Shown: one piece after another, positions 1 to 9,703 of the stretch
Layout: the number at the start of each line of letters is the position of its first letter
How positions within the stretch are numbered: position 1 is the stretch's first letter
NCBI RefSeq assembly: GCF_002215215.1
Contig: NZ_CP018632.1
Location: forward strand, 1,484,501-1,548,500
DNA from: Granulosicoccus antarcticus IMCC3135
Lineage (GTDB): Bacteria > Pseudomonadota > Gammaproteobacteria > Granulosicoccales > Granulosicoccaceae
DNA: 64,000 bases
Reading direction: 5' to 3'
Notes under the pieces: generated by a model
Told to the model about the DNA's origin: nothing
The model's database searches: none
Seen by the model: the letters and a program-made list of their open reading frames with translations, nothing else
Position numbers and translations under genes: made by a program

Positions 1-603
1 TTGGTTCAAACCGACATCAGGGTCTTCAAAACCATCGTCCGGATCAGTGAAGTCAATGCGCACTGTCGTCGGGGAGCCCTGCAGGGCAGTGGCAATCTGC
101 TGCGTATTGAATGTGATAGAGCGTTCCAGATCATCTGCTGCCAAGGTGTGCAGCGCGGTGTGAATGTGTAAAACGGCAAGATCATCGGCTGCCAGTGCCA
201 GGGAATGCAGTGCCTGGACAATATCTGACTGTGTCGGATCGTCGACTCGGGTTAACACAAGCAATGCATGACTACCGCCCTTGGCGGCGGCCAGGTCGAC
301 TGTCGGGTCATAGTGGGCTTCGCCCAGCCCGCGTGTATCCAGAAATCGCATGACCGGTGCGTCTTTTGGGTGATCATAGTGCTGGGAGCTTTGCGTGCAG
401 GGCTCAAAACCGTTACCTATCTCGGCTCGCGAGTCTCCCGTCAGACGCTGGATGATCGAGGTCTTGCCGGCACCTGTTTTGCCCAGTAGCCACAGTACCG
501 GCAGAGTATCCCGATGACGCGACAGTGCCGCTTCCAGTGCAGGGCTCGGTTCGGGTTGAACCAGCGCTTGAAACCAGCGTCGCCAACCTGGCAAGGTACT
601 CAT
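1..603 (-). CDS. Partial YfjP/Era-like P-loop GTPase
   Basis: The reading frame is open for 201 codons from ATG at 603 down to the window edge with no stop, so the C-terminus is missing. The N-terminus reads MSTLPGWRRWFQALVQPEPS. The G1/Walker A motif is LLGKTGAGKTS at about residue 40, the G3 motif is DTRGLG at about residue 84, and a G4-like TRVDD follows at about residue 112. These are the elements of a TRAFAC-class GTPase of the YfjP / 50S ribosome-binding GTPase type, whose members often carry a C-terminal DUF697 membrane domain; that part would lie outside the window. It is divergent from the small membrane gene and ABC exporter that begin at 652. The GTPase fold is clear; the cellular role is unknown. 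Confidence 0.75.
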   Translation of the reverse strand, partial: MSTLPGWRRWFQALVQPEPSPALEAALSRHRDTLPVLWLLGKTGAGKTSIIQRLTGDSRAEIGNGFEPCTQSSQHYDHPKDAPVMRFLDTRGLGEAHYDPTVDLAAAKGGSHALLVLTRVDDPTQSDIVQALHSLALAADDLAVLHIHTALHTLAADDLERSITFNTQQIATALQGSPTTVRIDFTDPDDGFEDPDVGLNQ

Positions 604-651
604 CTGCCGTATACTCCGTGCACGCAATCGGTCACGTCTGAGGCTGTTCTC

Positions 652-914
652 ATGAATGAACTACTAGAACTACAGACTGGCCAGGTGGCTTTCATTACCG
701 GTCTCATGTCAGGTTTTTCCCTGTCGATTGCTGCGCATGTCCTACGTTACGGCATTCGTAGCAGAATGGCGCAATTGGTTTTTCTCCTGTGGGCTGGTTG
801 GCAACCCGGCTTGTCGGAGTGTTGAGTTCTCTGATTGCAATGGGAACTCTGGTTACACTCTGGTTCGTTTGGCAGGATATCAATGCCATCAGCGTCGCTT
901 TGGAAAATTTATAA
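652..914 (+). pseudogene. Small two-helix membrane protein, frameshifted
   Basis: ATG at 652 opens a frame that gives a hydrophobic helix (VAFITGLMSGFSLSIAAHV) and runs to a stop at 823-825. From about 780 the -1 frame encodes a second clear membrane helix (LVGVLSSLIAMGTLVTLWF) and ends at TAA 912-914. That stop overlaps the ATG (914) of the ABC exporter as TAATG, the signature of translational coupling. Joining the frames at the run of five T after GG (about 779-784) gives one coherent protein of about 87 residues with two membrane segments. The break may be a real mutation, a sequencing or assembly error in a homopolymer, or a -1 slip at GGTTTTTC. I do not recognise the family. Confidence 0.5.
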
Positions 915-2791
915 TGAGCTTTGTGGACCGATTTCTGGGTTTTTTCGAGAAACGAATTTCTCCATTTCCCGAAGAGCCACCCAGTAGACCACCGGGAAAG
1001 CTGGTGCCGTTTCTATGGCACTACACGCGTGATTCCTGGGTATGGTTGCTGCTCATGGGGTTGCTTTCAGCCCTGATTTCGGTACTCGAAATCAGCCTGT
1101 TCAGCTTTTTGGGCAACCTTGTGGATTGGCTGGGTAATCGTGACCCTGCAACCTTGCTATCTGAAGAATCTGGCAGGCTGGCCTGGATGGCACTGGTCAT
1201 ACTGGTGCTGCTACCTCTGGCCAGCTTTACACATAGCTTGTTACTGCACCAGACGATCATAGGCAATTTCGTCATGTCCGTGCGCTGGAAAGCGCATCGG
1301 TGGATGTTGGGCCAGAGCTACTCCTTCTATCAGGATGAGTTTGCAGGCAGAGTTGCCACCAAGGTGATGCAGACCTCATTGGCCATACGTGATGCGGTCC
1401 TGAAAATACTGGATGTACTTGTCTATGTCGGTGTGTACTTCATCGGCGCCATGGTGCTGGTGTCCTCCTTCAGTGTCTGGATGATGTTGCCATTCATCAT
1501 CTGGCTGGTCTTGTATGTGCTCATGTTGCGCAATTTCATGCCGCGCTTGAAACAGATTTCGCGCAGTCAGGCCGACGCTCGTTCTGAGATGACCGGGCGA
1601 GTGGTGGATAGTTATACCAATATCATGACGGTCAAACTGTTTGCGCATGCCGGTCACGAAGCTTCTTATGCGCGTAGCAGCATGCAGACATTTCTGGGTA
1701 CCGTGCACCCGCAGTTCCGGATGGTAACCGGGCTGGACATCTGCCTGAACACTCTGAATGCACTGCTTCTGTTTTCAGTGGGTTCGGCCGGTTTGCTGTT
1801 ATGGGTAAATGGTCAGACAGGCGTTGGTGCACTGGCCGTGGGTGTTGGGCTGGTTTTACGCCTGCAGGGTATGTCCAACTGGATCATGTGGGAGTTGTCA
1901 GGCCTGTTCGAGAGTGTGGGCATCATCTACGATGGCATGCAGATGCTGTCGACTCGACAGGAGATCGTTGACAAGCCGGAAGCCGACGATCTGGACGTGC
2001 CTGCCGGACGTATTCAGTTCGAGGCGGTCGGTTTTCACTACGGACGCGATGCCGGCATCATCGAAGCTTTGAACCTGGACATTCGCGGCGGAGAGAAAAT
2101 CGGTTTGGTGGGACGCTCAGGTGCGGGCAAGACCACTTTGACCAATCTGTTGTTGCGACTCTACGAAGTGGAGAGTGGTCGCATTCTCATAGATGGTATG
2201 GACATCACGAGTGTCCGGCAGGAGAGTCTGCGCCAGCATATCGGCGTTGTGACCCAGGATACCTCGCTGTTGCATCGTTCCGTCTACGAAAATATTGCCT
2301 ATGGCCGACGTGATGCAAGCCGGGATGAAGTAGAGGCTGCTGCCCGGCGTGCCAATGCCCATGACTTCATCCTGGATCTGGAAGATACCTCAGGCAGAAA
2401 GGGCTATGAGGCACAGGTGGGGGAGCGAGGTGTCAAGCTCTCCGGAGGTCAGCGACAGCGTCTGGCGATTGCCCGCATGTTTCTGAAAGATGCACCAATT
2501 CTGGTTCTGGATGAGGCGACCTCAGCGCTGGATAGCGAAGTGGAGGCCGTTATTCAGGAGAATCTGAGTGCTCTGATGGACGGCAAGACGGTGATTGCAA
2601 TCGCTCATCGTTTGTCCACCATTGCTGCAATGGACCGATTGATCGTCATGGATGCAGGCGCCGTCGTTCAGGAAGGTTCCCATACCGAACTTTCTACGGG
2701 GGAGGGCTTGTATGCACAACTGTGGGCACGTCAATCCGGAGGCTTTCTGGATTTGCCCGAGGTGTCTGCTGAGGGTGACAATATTTCATAA
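914..2791 (+). CDS. ABC exporter, fused permease and ATPase (MsbA-like)
   Basis: This is a half-size ABC exporter of 625 residues. The N-terminal half holds the hydrophobic transmembrane domain. The C-terminal half is the nucleotide-binding domain with Walker A GRSGAGKTT (about residue 400), signature LSGGQ (about 508), Walker B ILVLDEATSALD (about 528) and H-loop AHRLST (about 563). It should work as a homodimer exporting a lipid, peptide or drug-like substrate; the sequence does not reveal which. I chose ATG 914 over an in-frame ATG at 728 because 914 overlaps the stop of the preceding small membrane gene (TAATG), and residues upstream of 914 look like out-of-frame translation of that gene. 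The small upstream membrane protein may be a partner. Confidence 0.9.
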   Translation: MSFVDRFLGFFEKRISPFPEEPPSRPPGKLVPFLWHYTRDSWVWLLLMGLLSALISVLEISLFSFLGNLVDWLGNRDPATLLSEESGRLAWMALVILVLLPLASFTHSLLLHQTIIGNFVMSVRWKAHRWMLGQSYSFYQDEFAGRVATKVMQTSLAIRDAVLKILDVLVYVGVYFIGAMVLVSSFSVWMMLPFIIWLVLYVLMLRNFMPRLKQISRSQADARSEMTGRVVDSYTNIMTVKLFAHAGHEASYARSSMQTFLGTVHPQFRMVTGLDICLNTLNALLLFSVGSAGLLLWVNGQTGVGALAVGVGLVLRLQGMSNWIMWELSGLFESVGIIYDGMQMLSTRQEIVDKPEADDLDVPAGRIQFEAVGFHYGRDAGIIEALNLDIRGGEKIGLVGRSGAGKTTLTNLLLRLYEVESGRILIDGMDITSVRQESLRQHIGVVTQDTSLLHRSVYENIAYGRRDASRDEVEAAARRANAHDFILDLEDTSGRKGYEAQVGERGVKLSGGQRQRLAIARMFLKDAPILVLDEATSALDSEVEAVIQENLSALMDGKTVIAIAHRLSTIAAMDRLIVMDAGAVVQEGSHTELSTGEGLYAQLWARQSGGFLDLPEVSAEGDNIS

Positions 2792-2862
2792 CGTGACACG
2801 TTTACGAGTAACTCTGCTGTCAATTTGCTGCAGAATCTTTACACTGCGCAGGAACAAATATC

Positions 2863-3654
2863 ATGACTGGATATAACTATATGAAAATCAGGCATCTGTC
2901 CGCTATCGCTCTGACTTGTGCTGTGGCCTCGTCTACCGTTTCTGCAGAAGATCTGCGACTGGGTACCGAAGGTGCTTATCCTCCGTTCAACTTCATTGAC
3001 GCCAGTGGCGAAATCAAAGGCTTTGACGTGGATATCGGTCTGGCCTTGTGCGAAAAAATTGAAGCCAATTGCAGCGTTGTCGCTCAGGACTGGGATGGCA
3101 TCATTCCGGGTCTGCTGGCTAACAAATATGATTTCATCATTGCCTCCATGTTCATCACCGATGAACGCAAGAAACAGGTTGATTTCTCTGATCCCTACTA
3201 TCTGGCGGCAATGACGCATGTCGTGGCCAAGGATTCTGACATCACTGAGATCTCCAACGAAGCATTGGCAGACATGGTCATTGGCGCGCAGTCCGGTACG
3301 ACTCAGGCGGACTACGCTGAGGCGACTTACCCGGATGCTGATGTCCGTTTATACCCCACGCAGGACGAAGTGAATCTGGATATGGCCAGCGGTCGAATCG
3401 ACATGGTCGTAGGTGATATGTTGCCGATGCTTGACTGGGTCAACAAGGCCGATGACGGTGCCTGTTGTGAGCTGATAGGCGAGCCTATTACCGATCCGGC
3501 TTTCGTGGGTGACGGTGTTGGCATCGCACTGCGTCAGGACGATGATGAACTGCGTGAGAGACTGAACGGTGCTTTACTTGAGATTCGTGCTGATGGTACT
3601 TACCAGGCCATTAACAAGAAATATTTCGATATCGATGTCTACACCATGAAGTAG
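2863..3654 (+). CDS. Polar amino acid ABC transporter, periplasmic binding protein
   Basis: A 263-residue solute-binding protein of SBP family 3 (HisJ/ArgT/LAO type). A signal peptide (KIRHLSAIALTCAVASSTVSA) is followed by the typical start of the mature protein, EDLRLGTEGAYPPFNF. The AQSGTTQADY segment and the GDMLPMLDW region are also characteristic. It should capture a basic or polar amino acid in the periplasm and deliver it to the two permeases and ATPase immediately downstream. ATG 2863 is preceded by AGGAAC at suitable spacing; ATG 2881, six codons later, also gives a complete signal peptide. It is first of a four-gene importer operon. Cationic amino acids are likely from family resemblance, but the ligand is not proven. 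Confidence 0.92.
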   Translation: MTGYNYMKIRHLSAIALTCAVASSTVSAEDLRLGTEGAYPPFNFIDASGEIKGFDVDIGLALCEKIEANCSVVAQDWDGIIPGLLANKYDFIIASMFITDERKKQVDFSDPYYLAAMTHVVAKDSDITEISNEALADMVIGAQSGTTQADYAEATYPDADVRLYPTQDEVNLDMASGRIDMVVGDMLPMLDWVNKADDGACCELIGEPITDPAFVGDGVGIALRQDDDELRERLNGALLEIRADGTYQAINKKYFDIDVYTMK

Positions 3655-3675
3655 ATCGGACTCGAGCTGCCAGCC

Positions 3676-4383
3676 GTGCTAGAGCTGTTCGCATTCGGTG
3701 ATACCGGCTGGGGTGATGAAATCCTGGCCGGGCTTGCTGTCACCCTGCAACTGGGTTTTGCCGCATTGCTGTTAGGGCTTTGCATCGGCTTTCTGGTTGC
3801 CTGGGCCTCCTTGTCGGCAAAGCCTGCGCTGCGTGCACTGGGTTTTGCCTACTCAACCGTCATGCGCGGTTTGCCCGAGCTGCTGACTCTGTTCGTTGTC
3901 TACAACGGCGTGGGTTTGCTGCTCAACAACGTATCGGCTCATTTTTTTCCCGATGCGAATCCCATTGATTTCAGTCCATTTGCTGCGGGTGTCGTGGCAC
4001 TGGGCATGGTTTTCGGAGCCTTTTCGGCTGAAGTGCTGAGAGGCGCATTCAATGCACTGGATGGTGGGCAAAGTGAGGCGGGATTTGCTGTGGGCATGTC
4101 CACTCGTCAAGTGTTTCTGCGTATCAAATTACCGCAGGCATGGCGTTTTGCCCTGCCGGGCCTGGGCAATCTGTGGATCAACTTGCTCAAGGACACCGCT
4201 CTGGTGTCCATCATTGCTCTGGATGATCTGATGCGAATGACCAAGGTGGCAGTGGGTGTGACTAAACTTCCATTCACGTTCTATCTTGCGGCGGCCCTGA
4301 TCTACTGGGCCTTGTGCATGATGTCCGAAGTCGGGCTTGCCAGCCTTGAAAAGCGGGCTAATCGAGGCGTCAGGAAAAGCTGA
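3676..4383 (+). CDS. Amino acid ABC transporter permease (HisQ-like)
   Basis: A 235-residue inner-membrane permease of the HisQ/HisM family. It carries the MRGLPELLTLFVVYNG segment near residue 60 and the EAA loop (EAGFAVGMSTRQVFLRIKLP) in the second half, which contacts the ATPase. It starts with GTG at 3676. Its TGA overlaps the ATG of the next permease (TGATG at 4381-4385), indicating translational coupling and equal production of the two subunits. It should form a heterodimer with the following gene product. HisQ rather than HisM is assigned by gene order. Confidence 0.92.
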   Translation: MLELFAFGDTGWGDEILAGLAVTLQLGFAALLLGLCIGFLVAWASLSAKPALRALGFAYSTVMRGLPELLTLFVVYNGVGLLLNNVSAHFFPDANPIDFSPFAAGVVALGMVFGAFSAEVLRGAFNALDGGQSEAGFAVGMSTRQVFLRIKLPQAWRFALPGLGNLWINLLKDTALVSIIALDDLMRMTKVAVGVTKLPFTFYLAAALIYWALCMMSEVGLASLEKRANRGVRKS

Positions 4384-5105
4384 TGGATCCTGTTTCCATT
4401 ATTACCAGCTATGGGCCGCGATTTCTGGACGGCACACTGATGACACTGCAACTGACGGGGTTGGGCGCCTTGATGGCAGCCTTCATCTCTCCGTTTTTTG
4501 CATTGCTGCGAGTCTCGACGCCAACCGCTGCTCAACTGCCCCTACGGCTCTATATCTCGTTCATACGGGGTACTCCGTTGCTGGTGCAACTGTTTCTTGT
4601 GTACTACGGCTCTGGCCAGTTTCGACCTGTGCTGCAGGAATGGGGGCTGTGGGGCTTCTTTCGCGATCCCTTCAACTGTGCGCTCTTTACCTTCGTAGTC
4701 AATTCAACGGCCTATCAGACGGAAATTCTGCGTGGTGCCTTGATGGGTGTTGATTTACGGGAAGTGGAGGCGGGCAAGGCCATTGGCATGTCGCGATGGC
4801 GTATCTTGCAACGTATCTATTTTCCACATGCCTACCGGATCGCCTGGCCAGCTCTGGGAAATGAGATCATTCTGTTGATGAAGGCAAGCGCTCTGGCGAG
4901 TGTGGTTACCGTCTTTGATCTGATGGGGCGAACCCGTCAGGTGTTTTCCCGGACATTCGATTTTTCCAGCTATCTGTGGGCCGCCCTTATCTATCTGGGT
5001 ATCACGATTATCTTTGTTTATGTGTGGCGACAAATGGAGCTACGCATGACCAGGCATATGCAGACCAAGAGCTCAGGAGCTGAAGGCAAACAACGACATG
5101 GCTGA
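4383..5105 (+). CDS. Amino acid ABC transporter permease (HisM-like)
   Basis: A 240-residue inner-membrane permease, second of the pair. The [17 protein letters not shown] motif near residue 60 is diagnostic of the polar amino acid uptake permeases, and the EAA loop reads [20 protein letters not shown]. Several hydrophobic segments are evident. It overlaps the upstream permease by one base and the downstream ATPase gene by eight bases, so the three genes form a tightly coupled unit. It should pair with the HisQ-like subunit to form the transmembrane channel. Confidence 0.92.
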   Translation: MDPVSIITSYGPRFLDGTLMTLQLTGLGALMAAFISPFFALLRVSTPTAAQLPLRLYISFIRGTPLLVQLFLVYYGSGQFRPVLQEWGLWGFFRDPFNCALFTFVVNSTAYQTEILRGALMGVDLREVEAGKAIGMSRWRILQRIYFPHAYRIAWPALGNEIILLMKASALASVVTVFDLMGRTRQVFSRTFDFSSYLWAALIYLGITIIFVYVWRQMELRMTRHMQTKSSGAEGKQRHG

Positions 5106-5856
5106 CGACGACATTGTTCTCAAGGCAGAACAGATCTGCAAGTCCTTTGGTGCTCTGGAAGTGCTCAAGGGAGTTGATATAACCGCTCGCAAGCAGGATG
5201 TGATCTCCATTCTGGGCTCCTCGGGCTCAGGCAAGAGCACCCTGTTGCGTTGTCTCAATTTTCTTGAACCGCCGACCTCCGGCAAGGTGTATCTGCACGG
5301 CGAGGAGATCAGCGTTAGCAAGCAGGGAAAGCTGAATCAGAAGCAGGTAGAGCGATTGCGCAGTCGTCTCGGTATGGTGTTCCAGCAGTTCAACCTGTGG
5401 TCACACCGGACCGTTCTGGAAAACGTCATGGAAGGCCCGGTGATCGTCAAGGGTGAGTCCAGGGCAGTTGCCAGGCAGCGCGCAGAAATGCTGCTGGACA
5501 AGGTGGGGTTGGCAGAGCGCAAGTCCATGTATCCCTCGCAGCTCTCTGGAGGTCAGCAACAACGTGTCGCCATTGCACGTGCACTAGCCATGGAGCCTGA
5601 TGCCATCCTGTTTGATGAGCCGACGTCGGCGCTGGACCCTGAGCTGGTGGCAGAGGTGCTCAAGAGCATGAAAGCATTGGCGGAGGAGGGGCGTACCATG
5701 ATTGTTGTGACCCATGAAATGACTTTCGCCAGGGACGTGTCGACGCATGTGATCTTCATGCATGAAGGCAGAATTCTGGAGCAGGGCACCCCAGAGGAAA
5801 TGTTTGGTAATCCGAAAACCGAACCGTTCAGGCGGTTTATTGCCGACGTTAGCTGA
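5098..5856 (+). CDS. Amino acid ABC transporter ATP-binding protein (HisP/GlnQ-like)
   Basis: A 252-residue ABC ATPase. Walker A is [14 protein letters not shown] near residue 40, the Q-loop lies in [11 protein letters not shown], the signature is LSGGQQQR near 155, Walker B is [13 protein letters not shown] and the H-loop is VVTHEM. The FNLW(S)H and SALDPELV segments are typical of HisP/GlnQ-type ATPases that energise amino acid uptake. It is the last gene of the importer operon and overlaps the preceding permease by eight bases. It converges with the HNH gene, whose stop lies 20 bases away; no clear terminator is visible between them. Confidence 0.94.
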   Translation: MADDDIVLKAEQICKSFGALEVLKGVDITARKQDVISILGSSGSGKSTLLRCLNFLEPPTSGKVYLHGEEISVSKQGKLNQKQVERLRSRLGMVFQQFNLWSHRTVLENVMEGPVIVKGESRAVARQRAEMLLDKVGLAERKSMYPSQLSGGQQQRVAIARALAMEPDAILFDEPTSALDPELVAEVLKSMKALAEEGRTMIVVTHEMTFARDVSTHVIFMHEGRILEQGTPEEMFGNPKTEPFRRFIADVS

Positions 5857-5875
5857 AACAGAGATGCTCTTCGGC

Positions 5876-6163
5876 TCAGCTTTTCTGCCGAGCTACCCAT
5901 GCCACATGTCTGGCAACCATCGGATCTTCACGCAGGGTAGCTTCGGTATTGAGCCGGCTACCCAGCTCCATCTCGCTGTAGAGCTTGTGGATGCCGCGAT
6001 GACATCGCCGGCATAGCATCAGCCCCTGATTGAGCTCTTCACGTGAGTACTTCTTTGCAAAGCGACTGCGCTTGTGTAGTTTTCTGGGGATCAGGTGGTG
6101 GAAGGTCAGCGCAGTTTCACGCTGACACAAGGTGCAGTGATCCTGTTTCTGGTTGCGCTTCAC
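5876..6163 (-). CDS. HNH endonuclease-fold protein
   Basis: A 95-residue protein with a complete HNH/His-Me nuclease core. An N-terminal CTLC knuckle is followed by FHHLIPRKLH, and the second half has LCRRCHRGIH. The two CxxC pairs probably bind a structural zinc, and the HH and downstream H supply the nuclease centre. Small stand-alone HNH proteins of this kind resemble YajD; most have no assigned biological role. The gene stands alone between the convergent amino acid transporter and the GH63-type glucosidase gene upstream on the same strand. Nuclease activity is inferred from the fold only. Confidence 0.8.
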   Translation of the reverse strand: MKRNQKQDHCTLCQRETALTFHHLIPRKLHKRSRFAKKYSREELNQGLMLCRRCHRGIHKLYSEMELGSRLNTEATLREDPMVARHVAWVARQKS

Positions 6164-6250
6164 TCGGCGACTACCTCCGACACTGACCGATTGGAAATAG
6201 TCGCCGCGCTGGCAAGCTGCGGGTAGGAATAAAAAAAGACTTGCCCGTAA

Positions 6251-8887
6251 TCAAAGGCACTGCATGTCTGCTTGCATCAGCAGCGCCACCAGACCGGTCC
6301 AACCTGTTTGATGACTGGCTCCCAGACCTTCGCCTGTATCGCCATGAAAATACTCGAAGAACTGGTGCATGCCCTCGTCACTGGCTGTTTGCAGATCCTG
6401 GTTTTCGCCACACCAGGGACGCTTCCCGGATTCGTCAGCGGTAAACAGCGAAATCAGGCGTTCGGAGAGTAGGTCGGCAACTTCACTCAGGGTCATCATT
6501 TGTCCTGAGCCGGTCGGGCATTCAACCGTGAATGATTGTCCGTGGAAGGCATGATAACGCCTCAATGATTCGATCAGCAGGTAGTTGATGGGGAACCAGA
6601 CAGGACCGCGCCAGTTCGAATTACCGCCAAACAGATCAGTCTCGCCTTCACCGGGTTCATAGCCGACACTGAGTTCGTGACCTGTGTCAGTTGTGTAGCT
6701 GAACGGGTGCTCGGCATGAAAACGCGACAGAGAGCGAATGCCATGCGGTGAGAGAAATTCTTCCTCGTCCAGTAGATAGCGCAATACACGTCGTAACCGG
6801 GTTTCATCCAGAAAGGAGAGCAGGTGGCGGTTCTTCTCTCCTGTGGTATCGACGTCTGCCATGGTGCCGGCCAGTTCAGGGCGGTGTTTTACCAGCCAGT
6901 TCATGCGACGCACAAAATCCGGGAACTCGCGATAGACATCATCTTCGAGTATGGAGGTGGCGATCATCGGCATCAGGCCAACCAGTGAGCGAACCTTCAG
7001 AGGCGCTGAACGGCCATCAGGCAGGTCCAGTCGATCGTAGAAGAAACCATCGGTTTCATCCCACAGTCCCGGGATCTGCTCGGTGCCGTTCATGGCGTGG
7101 GAGATGCGCAGATAATGTTCGAAGAACTTAGTGGCAATATCCTGATAGACGGGATTGTTGCGTGCCAGTTCGAGCGCCATGCGCAGCATGCAGGCTGCGA
7201 AAAATCCCATCCAGGCAGTGCCATCGGACTGGTTCAGAACGCCGCCGGTAGGCGGCTCCTCACTGCGGTCGAAGAGGCTGATATTATCGAGGCCCAGAAA
7301 GCCGCCTTCGAAGATCGAGTTGCCCTGACTGTCTTTCTGGTTGACCCACCAGGTGAAGTTGAGCAAGAGTTTCTGGAAGACACTTTCGAGAAACTGCAGA
7401 TCGCCCTGGCCCGTCGTCTTCTTTTCCATGCTGTAGACGCGCATGGTTGCCCAGGCGTGGACCGGTGGGTTCACATCGCCATAGGCCCATTCATAAGCCG
7501 GTAATTGACCGTTCGAGTGCATATACCACTCACGTGTGATCAGCAGGAGCTGGCGTTTGGCATAGGCGGTGTCGACAACGGCCAGTGGCAGCGTGTGAAA
7601 CGCGGTGTCCCAGACTGCATACCAGGGATATTCCCATTTGTCGGGCATCGACATGACATCAAAGTTGTCCATATGCTGCCAGTGTGAGTTGCGACCGTCT
7701 TCGCGATGCAGGGGCTTGCCCGGGTCACCGTGGATCCACTGATGCACATTGTAGTAATACAGTTGCTTGGACCACAGCATGCCGGCAAAGGCCTGGCGCT
7801 GAATGAGGCGTCGCTCATCGTCAAGATCATCTGACTGCAGCTGTTTGTAGAAGACGTCGGCTTCCGCCTTGCGGCGCATCATGGCTGGTTTGAAGCCTGC
7901 GAATGGTTTGGAGTTGCTCTTGCCGCAAAGTCGTAGTTGTATGGTTTTGGACGAATGTGCGTCGATCTGCAATGGGTAGTGCAAGCCTGCTTTGGTGCCT
8001 GTCAATGCCGGGTTCACAGCGTCCTGTTCACCATCGACAATGTGGCGATGAAATGCATCCTTGACCCAAGGCGTCTCATTGGGTACGCCAAAGAGTCTGT
8101 CAGTGTTGGTGTCGTTATTGGTCATCAGCAGCTCAGGACTGCCCTGCCAGTGCAGGTTGTAACGGCCCAGTAAAGGATGATCGGCCTGCAGAGAATTGCC
8201 TTGTGTATGACTGATTACTGGCTGAGTGGTGATATTGCCCTGCGGGCCCTGGGGGTAGCCCCAGCTCCAGGTATTGCGAAACCACAGTTGTGGGACCAGT
8301 GAAAGCTTGGCCTTTTCATCACCTCGATTATGGGCGGTGATGGTGATCAGCAGATCATCTTCATTGGCTTTGGCATAGTCGACGGTAATATCAAAGAATT
8401 TATTGTCAGCAAAAACCTGAGTATCGGTTATCTCGAATTCGCGGTCCTGATAACCCCTTTGTGCATTTTCATGCAGCAGTTGCTCATAAGGAAAAGCCTG
8501 CTGAGGGTAGCGATAACGCATGCTGGCATAGCTGTGGGTTGGCGTGCTGTCCAGATACCAATAGAGTTCCTTGACGTCCTCGCCGTGATTGCCTTCCGGG
8601 CTGGACAGGCCATACAGTCGTTCTTTCAGGAACGGATCTTGTCCATTCCATAGTCCCAATCCGAAACACAGAAACTGGTTGCGATCACAAAATCCTGCCA
8701 GTGCATCCTCATTCCAGCGGTAGGCGCGACTTCGTGCATGATCATGGGGAAAGAAGTCCCACGCTTTGCCGTCGGTGCTGTAGTCCTCGCGAACCGTGCC
8801 CCAGGCACGTTCGGAAAGGTAGGGGCCCCATTCTTTCCAATTGGCCTTGCGTTTCGCATGAGCCTTCAGTCGACGAGTTTCAGCGTT
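6251..8887 (-). CDS. Glycoside hydrolase family 63-type glucosidase
   Basis: A large cytosolic-looking protein of about 878 residues with the hallmarks of the bacterial GH63 / mannosyl-oligosaccharide glucosidase-like group, an (alpha/alpha)6-barrel family. Recognisable segments are WGPYLSERAWGTVREDYS near the N-terminus, KWEYPWYAVWDTAFHTLPLA in the middle, and NWRGPVWFPINYLL toward the C-terminus. Family members hydrolyse alpha-glucosidic bonds in oligosaccharides or glucosylglycerate-type compatible solutes; the substrate here is unknown. I chose ATG 8887 (MNAETRRLKAHAKRKANWKE) because homologues begin close to this point. An ATG at 8911 and a TTG at 8947 also lie in frame. No signal peptide is evident. 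A T-rich stretch follows the stop on the coding strand but the stem before it is weak. Confidence 0.82.
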   Translation of the reverse strand, partial: NAETRRLKAHAKRKANWKEWGPYLSERAWGTVREDYSTDGKAWDFFPHDHARSRAYRWNEDALAGFCDRNQFLCFGLGLWNGQDPFLKERLYGLSSPEGNHGEDVKELYWYLDSTPTHSYASMRYRYPQQAFPYEQLLHENAQRGYQDREFEITDTQVFADNKFFDITVDYAKANEDDLLITITAHNRGDEKAKLSLVPQLWFRNTWSWGYPQGPQGNITTQPVISHTQGNSLQADHPLLGRYNLHWQGSPELLMTNNDTNTDRLFGVPNETPWVKDAFHRHIVDGEQDAVNPALTGTKAGLHYPLQIDAHSSKTIQLRLCGKSNSKPFAGFKPAMMRRKAEADVFYKQLQSDDLDDERRLIQRQAFAGMLWSKQLYYYNVHQWIHGDPGKPLHREDGRNSHWQHMDNFDVMSMPDKWEYPWYAVWDTAFHTLPLAVVDTAYAKRQLLLITREWYMHSNGQLPAYEWAYGDVNPPVHAWATMRVYSMEKKTTGQGDLQFLESVFQKLLLNFTWWVNQKDSQGNSIFEGGFLGLDNISLFDRSEEPPTGGVLNQSDGTAWMGFFAACMLRMALELARNNPVYQDIATKFFEHYLRISHAMNGTEQIPGLWDETDGFFYDRLDLPDGRSAPLKVRSLVGLMPMIATSILEDDVYREFPDFVRRMNWLVKHRPELAGTMADVDTTGEKNRHLLSFLDETRLRRVLRYLLDEEEFLSPHGIRSLSRFHAEHPFSYTTDTGHELSVGYEPGEGETDLFGGNSNWRGPVWFPINYLLIESLRRYHAFHGQSFTVECPTGSGQMMTLSEVADLLSERLISLFTADESGKRPWCGENQDLQTASDEGMHQFFEYFHGDTGEGLGASHQTGWTGLVALLMQADMQCL

Positions 8888-9020
8888 CATTGGACGGTTT
8901 ATGATAGGCATGCTGGGTGAGTCTGTAGAGTAAGGGCAGTGTATCAAGTGAATCCAATGACCTGCCGCAACCCTCCGACCTTACAGTGAGGGTGTTAGAG
9001 AATAACGGAATCCCCTTCCC

Positions 9021-9680
9021 ATGACCGATGTAGAAACGTCATTGACGCGTAATACGCTGGCAATTGCCGTGCAGGCGCTGACACGTGAAGACCCACTCAT
9101 CTGTGGCTTGGTCAGACAATACGGCATGCCGCCGTTGTGGCAGCGTTCCCAGAGCTTTGCAACGCTGGTCCACATTATTCTGGAGCAGAAAGTATCGCTG
9201 GCCAGCGCCAAAGCCGTGATGTTACGAGTTCAGAAATTATGCCCTCAGATGAACCACAAACAGTTTCTGGGTGTTTCAGAGCAACGGCTGCGCCAGGTGG
9301 GTATCAGCGAACGCAAGCTGTCCTACTGTCGTTCGATTGCAGAAGCGATTGATACTGGCGAGCTTGACCTGTCACATCTAAGGCGCTGCACGGATGCACA
9401 AGTGATGGATGCGCTGACATCGATTCGGGGAATCGGGCCCTGGAGCGCCGGCGTCTATTTACTCATGGCTCTGCGGCGACCGGATGCCTGGGCCAGCGGT
9501 GATCGGGCGCTGGTTGTCAGTCTGGCTGAGTGTGCAGATCTGCCGGCGGTACCCGGTTATGCGGAGTTGGATCAGTGGGCCGAGCGTTGGCGGCCCTATC
9601 GAGCCGCCGCAGCCCGGGTGTTATGGCATGCCTATCTGAGTCGCCGCAGCCCGGGGGCCCGGCAAAAGAGATCCTCCTGA
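9021..9680 (+). CDS. DNA-3-methyladenine glycosylase II-like (AlkA family)
   Basis: A 219-residue HhH-GPD superfamily glycosylase that should remove alkylated bases in base-excision repair. The helix-hairpin-helix is LTSIRGIGPWSAGVYLL at about residues 133-149. The catalytic Asp follows in RRPDAWASGDRALV. There is no Cys4 iron-sulfur cluster and no N-terminal AlkA beta domain, so this is the short form of the family. The LEQKVSLASAKAV segment near residue 55 is also typical. It is transcribed convergently with dsbD. The family is secure; the exact lesion specificity is not. Confidence 0.85.
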   Translation: MTDVETSLTRNTLAIAVQALTREDPLICGLVRQYGMPPLWQRSQSFATLVHIILEQKVSLASAKAVMLRVQKLCPQMNHKQFLGVSEQRLRQVGISERKLSYCRSIAEAIDTGELDLSHLRRCTDAQVMDALTSIRGIGPWSAGVYLLMALRRPDAWASGDRALVVSLAECADLPAVPGYAELDQWAERWRPYRAAAARVLWHAYLSRRSPGARQKRSS

Positions 9681-9703
9681 GTGCAAGCTGCTTGATGCTG
9701 GTA

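Noticed and set aside
728-913. Extended N-terminus of the ABC exporter
   Set aside because: These codons read the small membrane gene out of frame, giving Cys/Arg-rich sequence unlike an exporter; the TAATG overlap fixes the start at 914.
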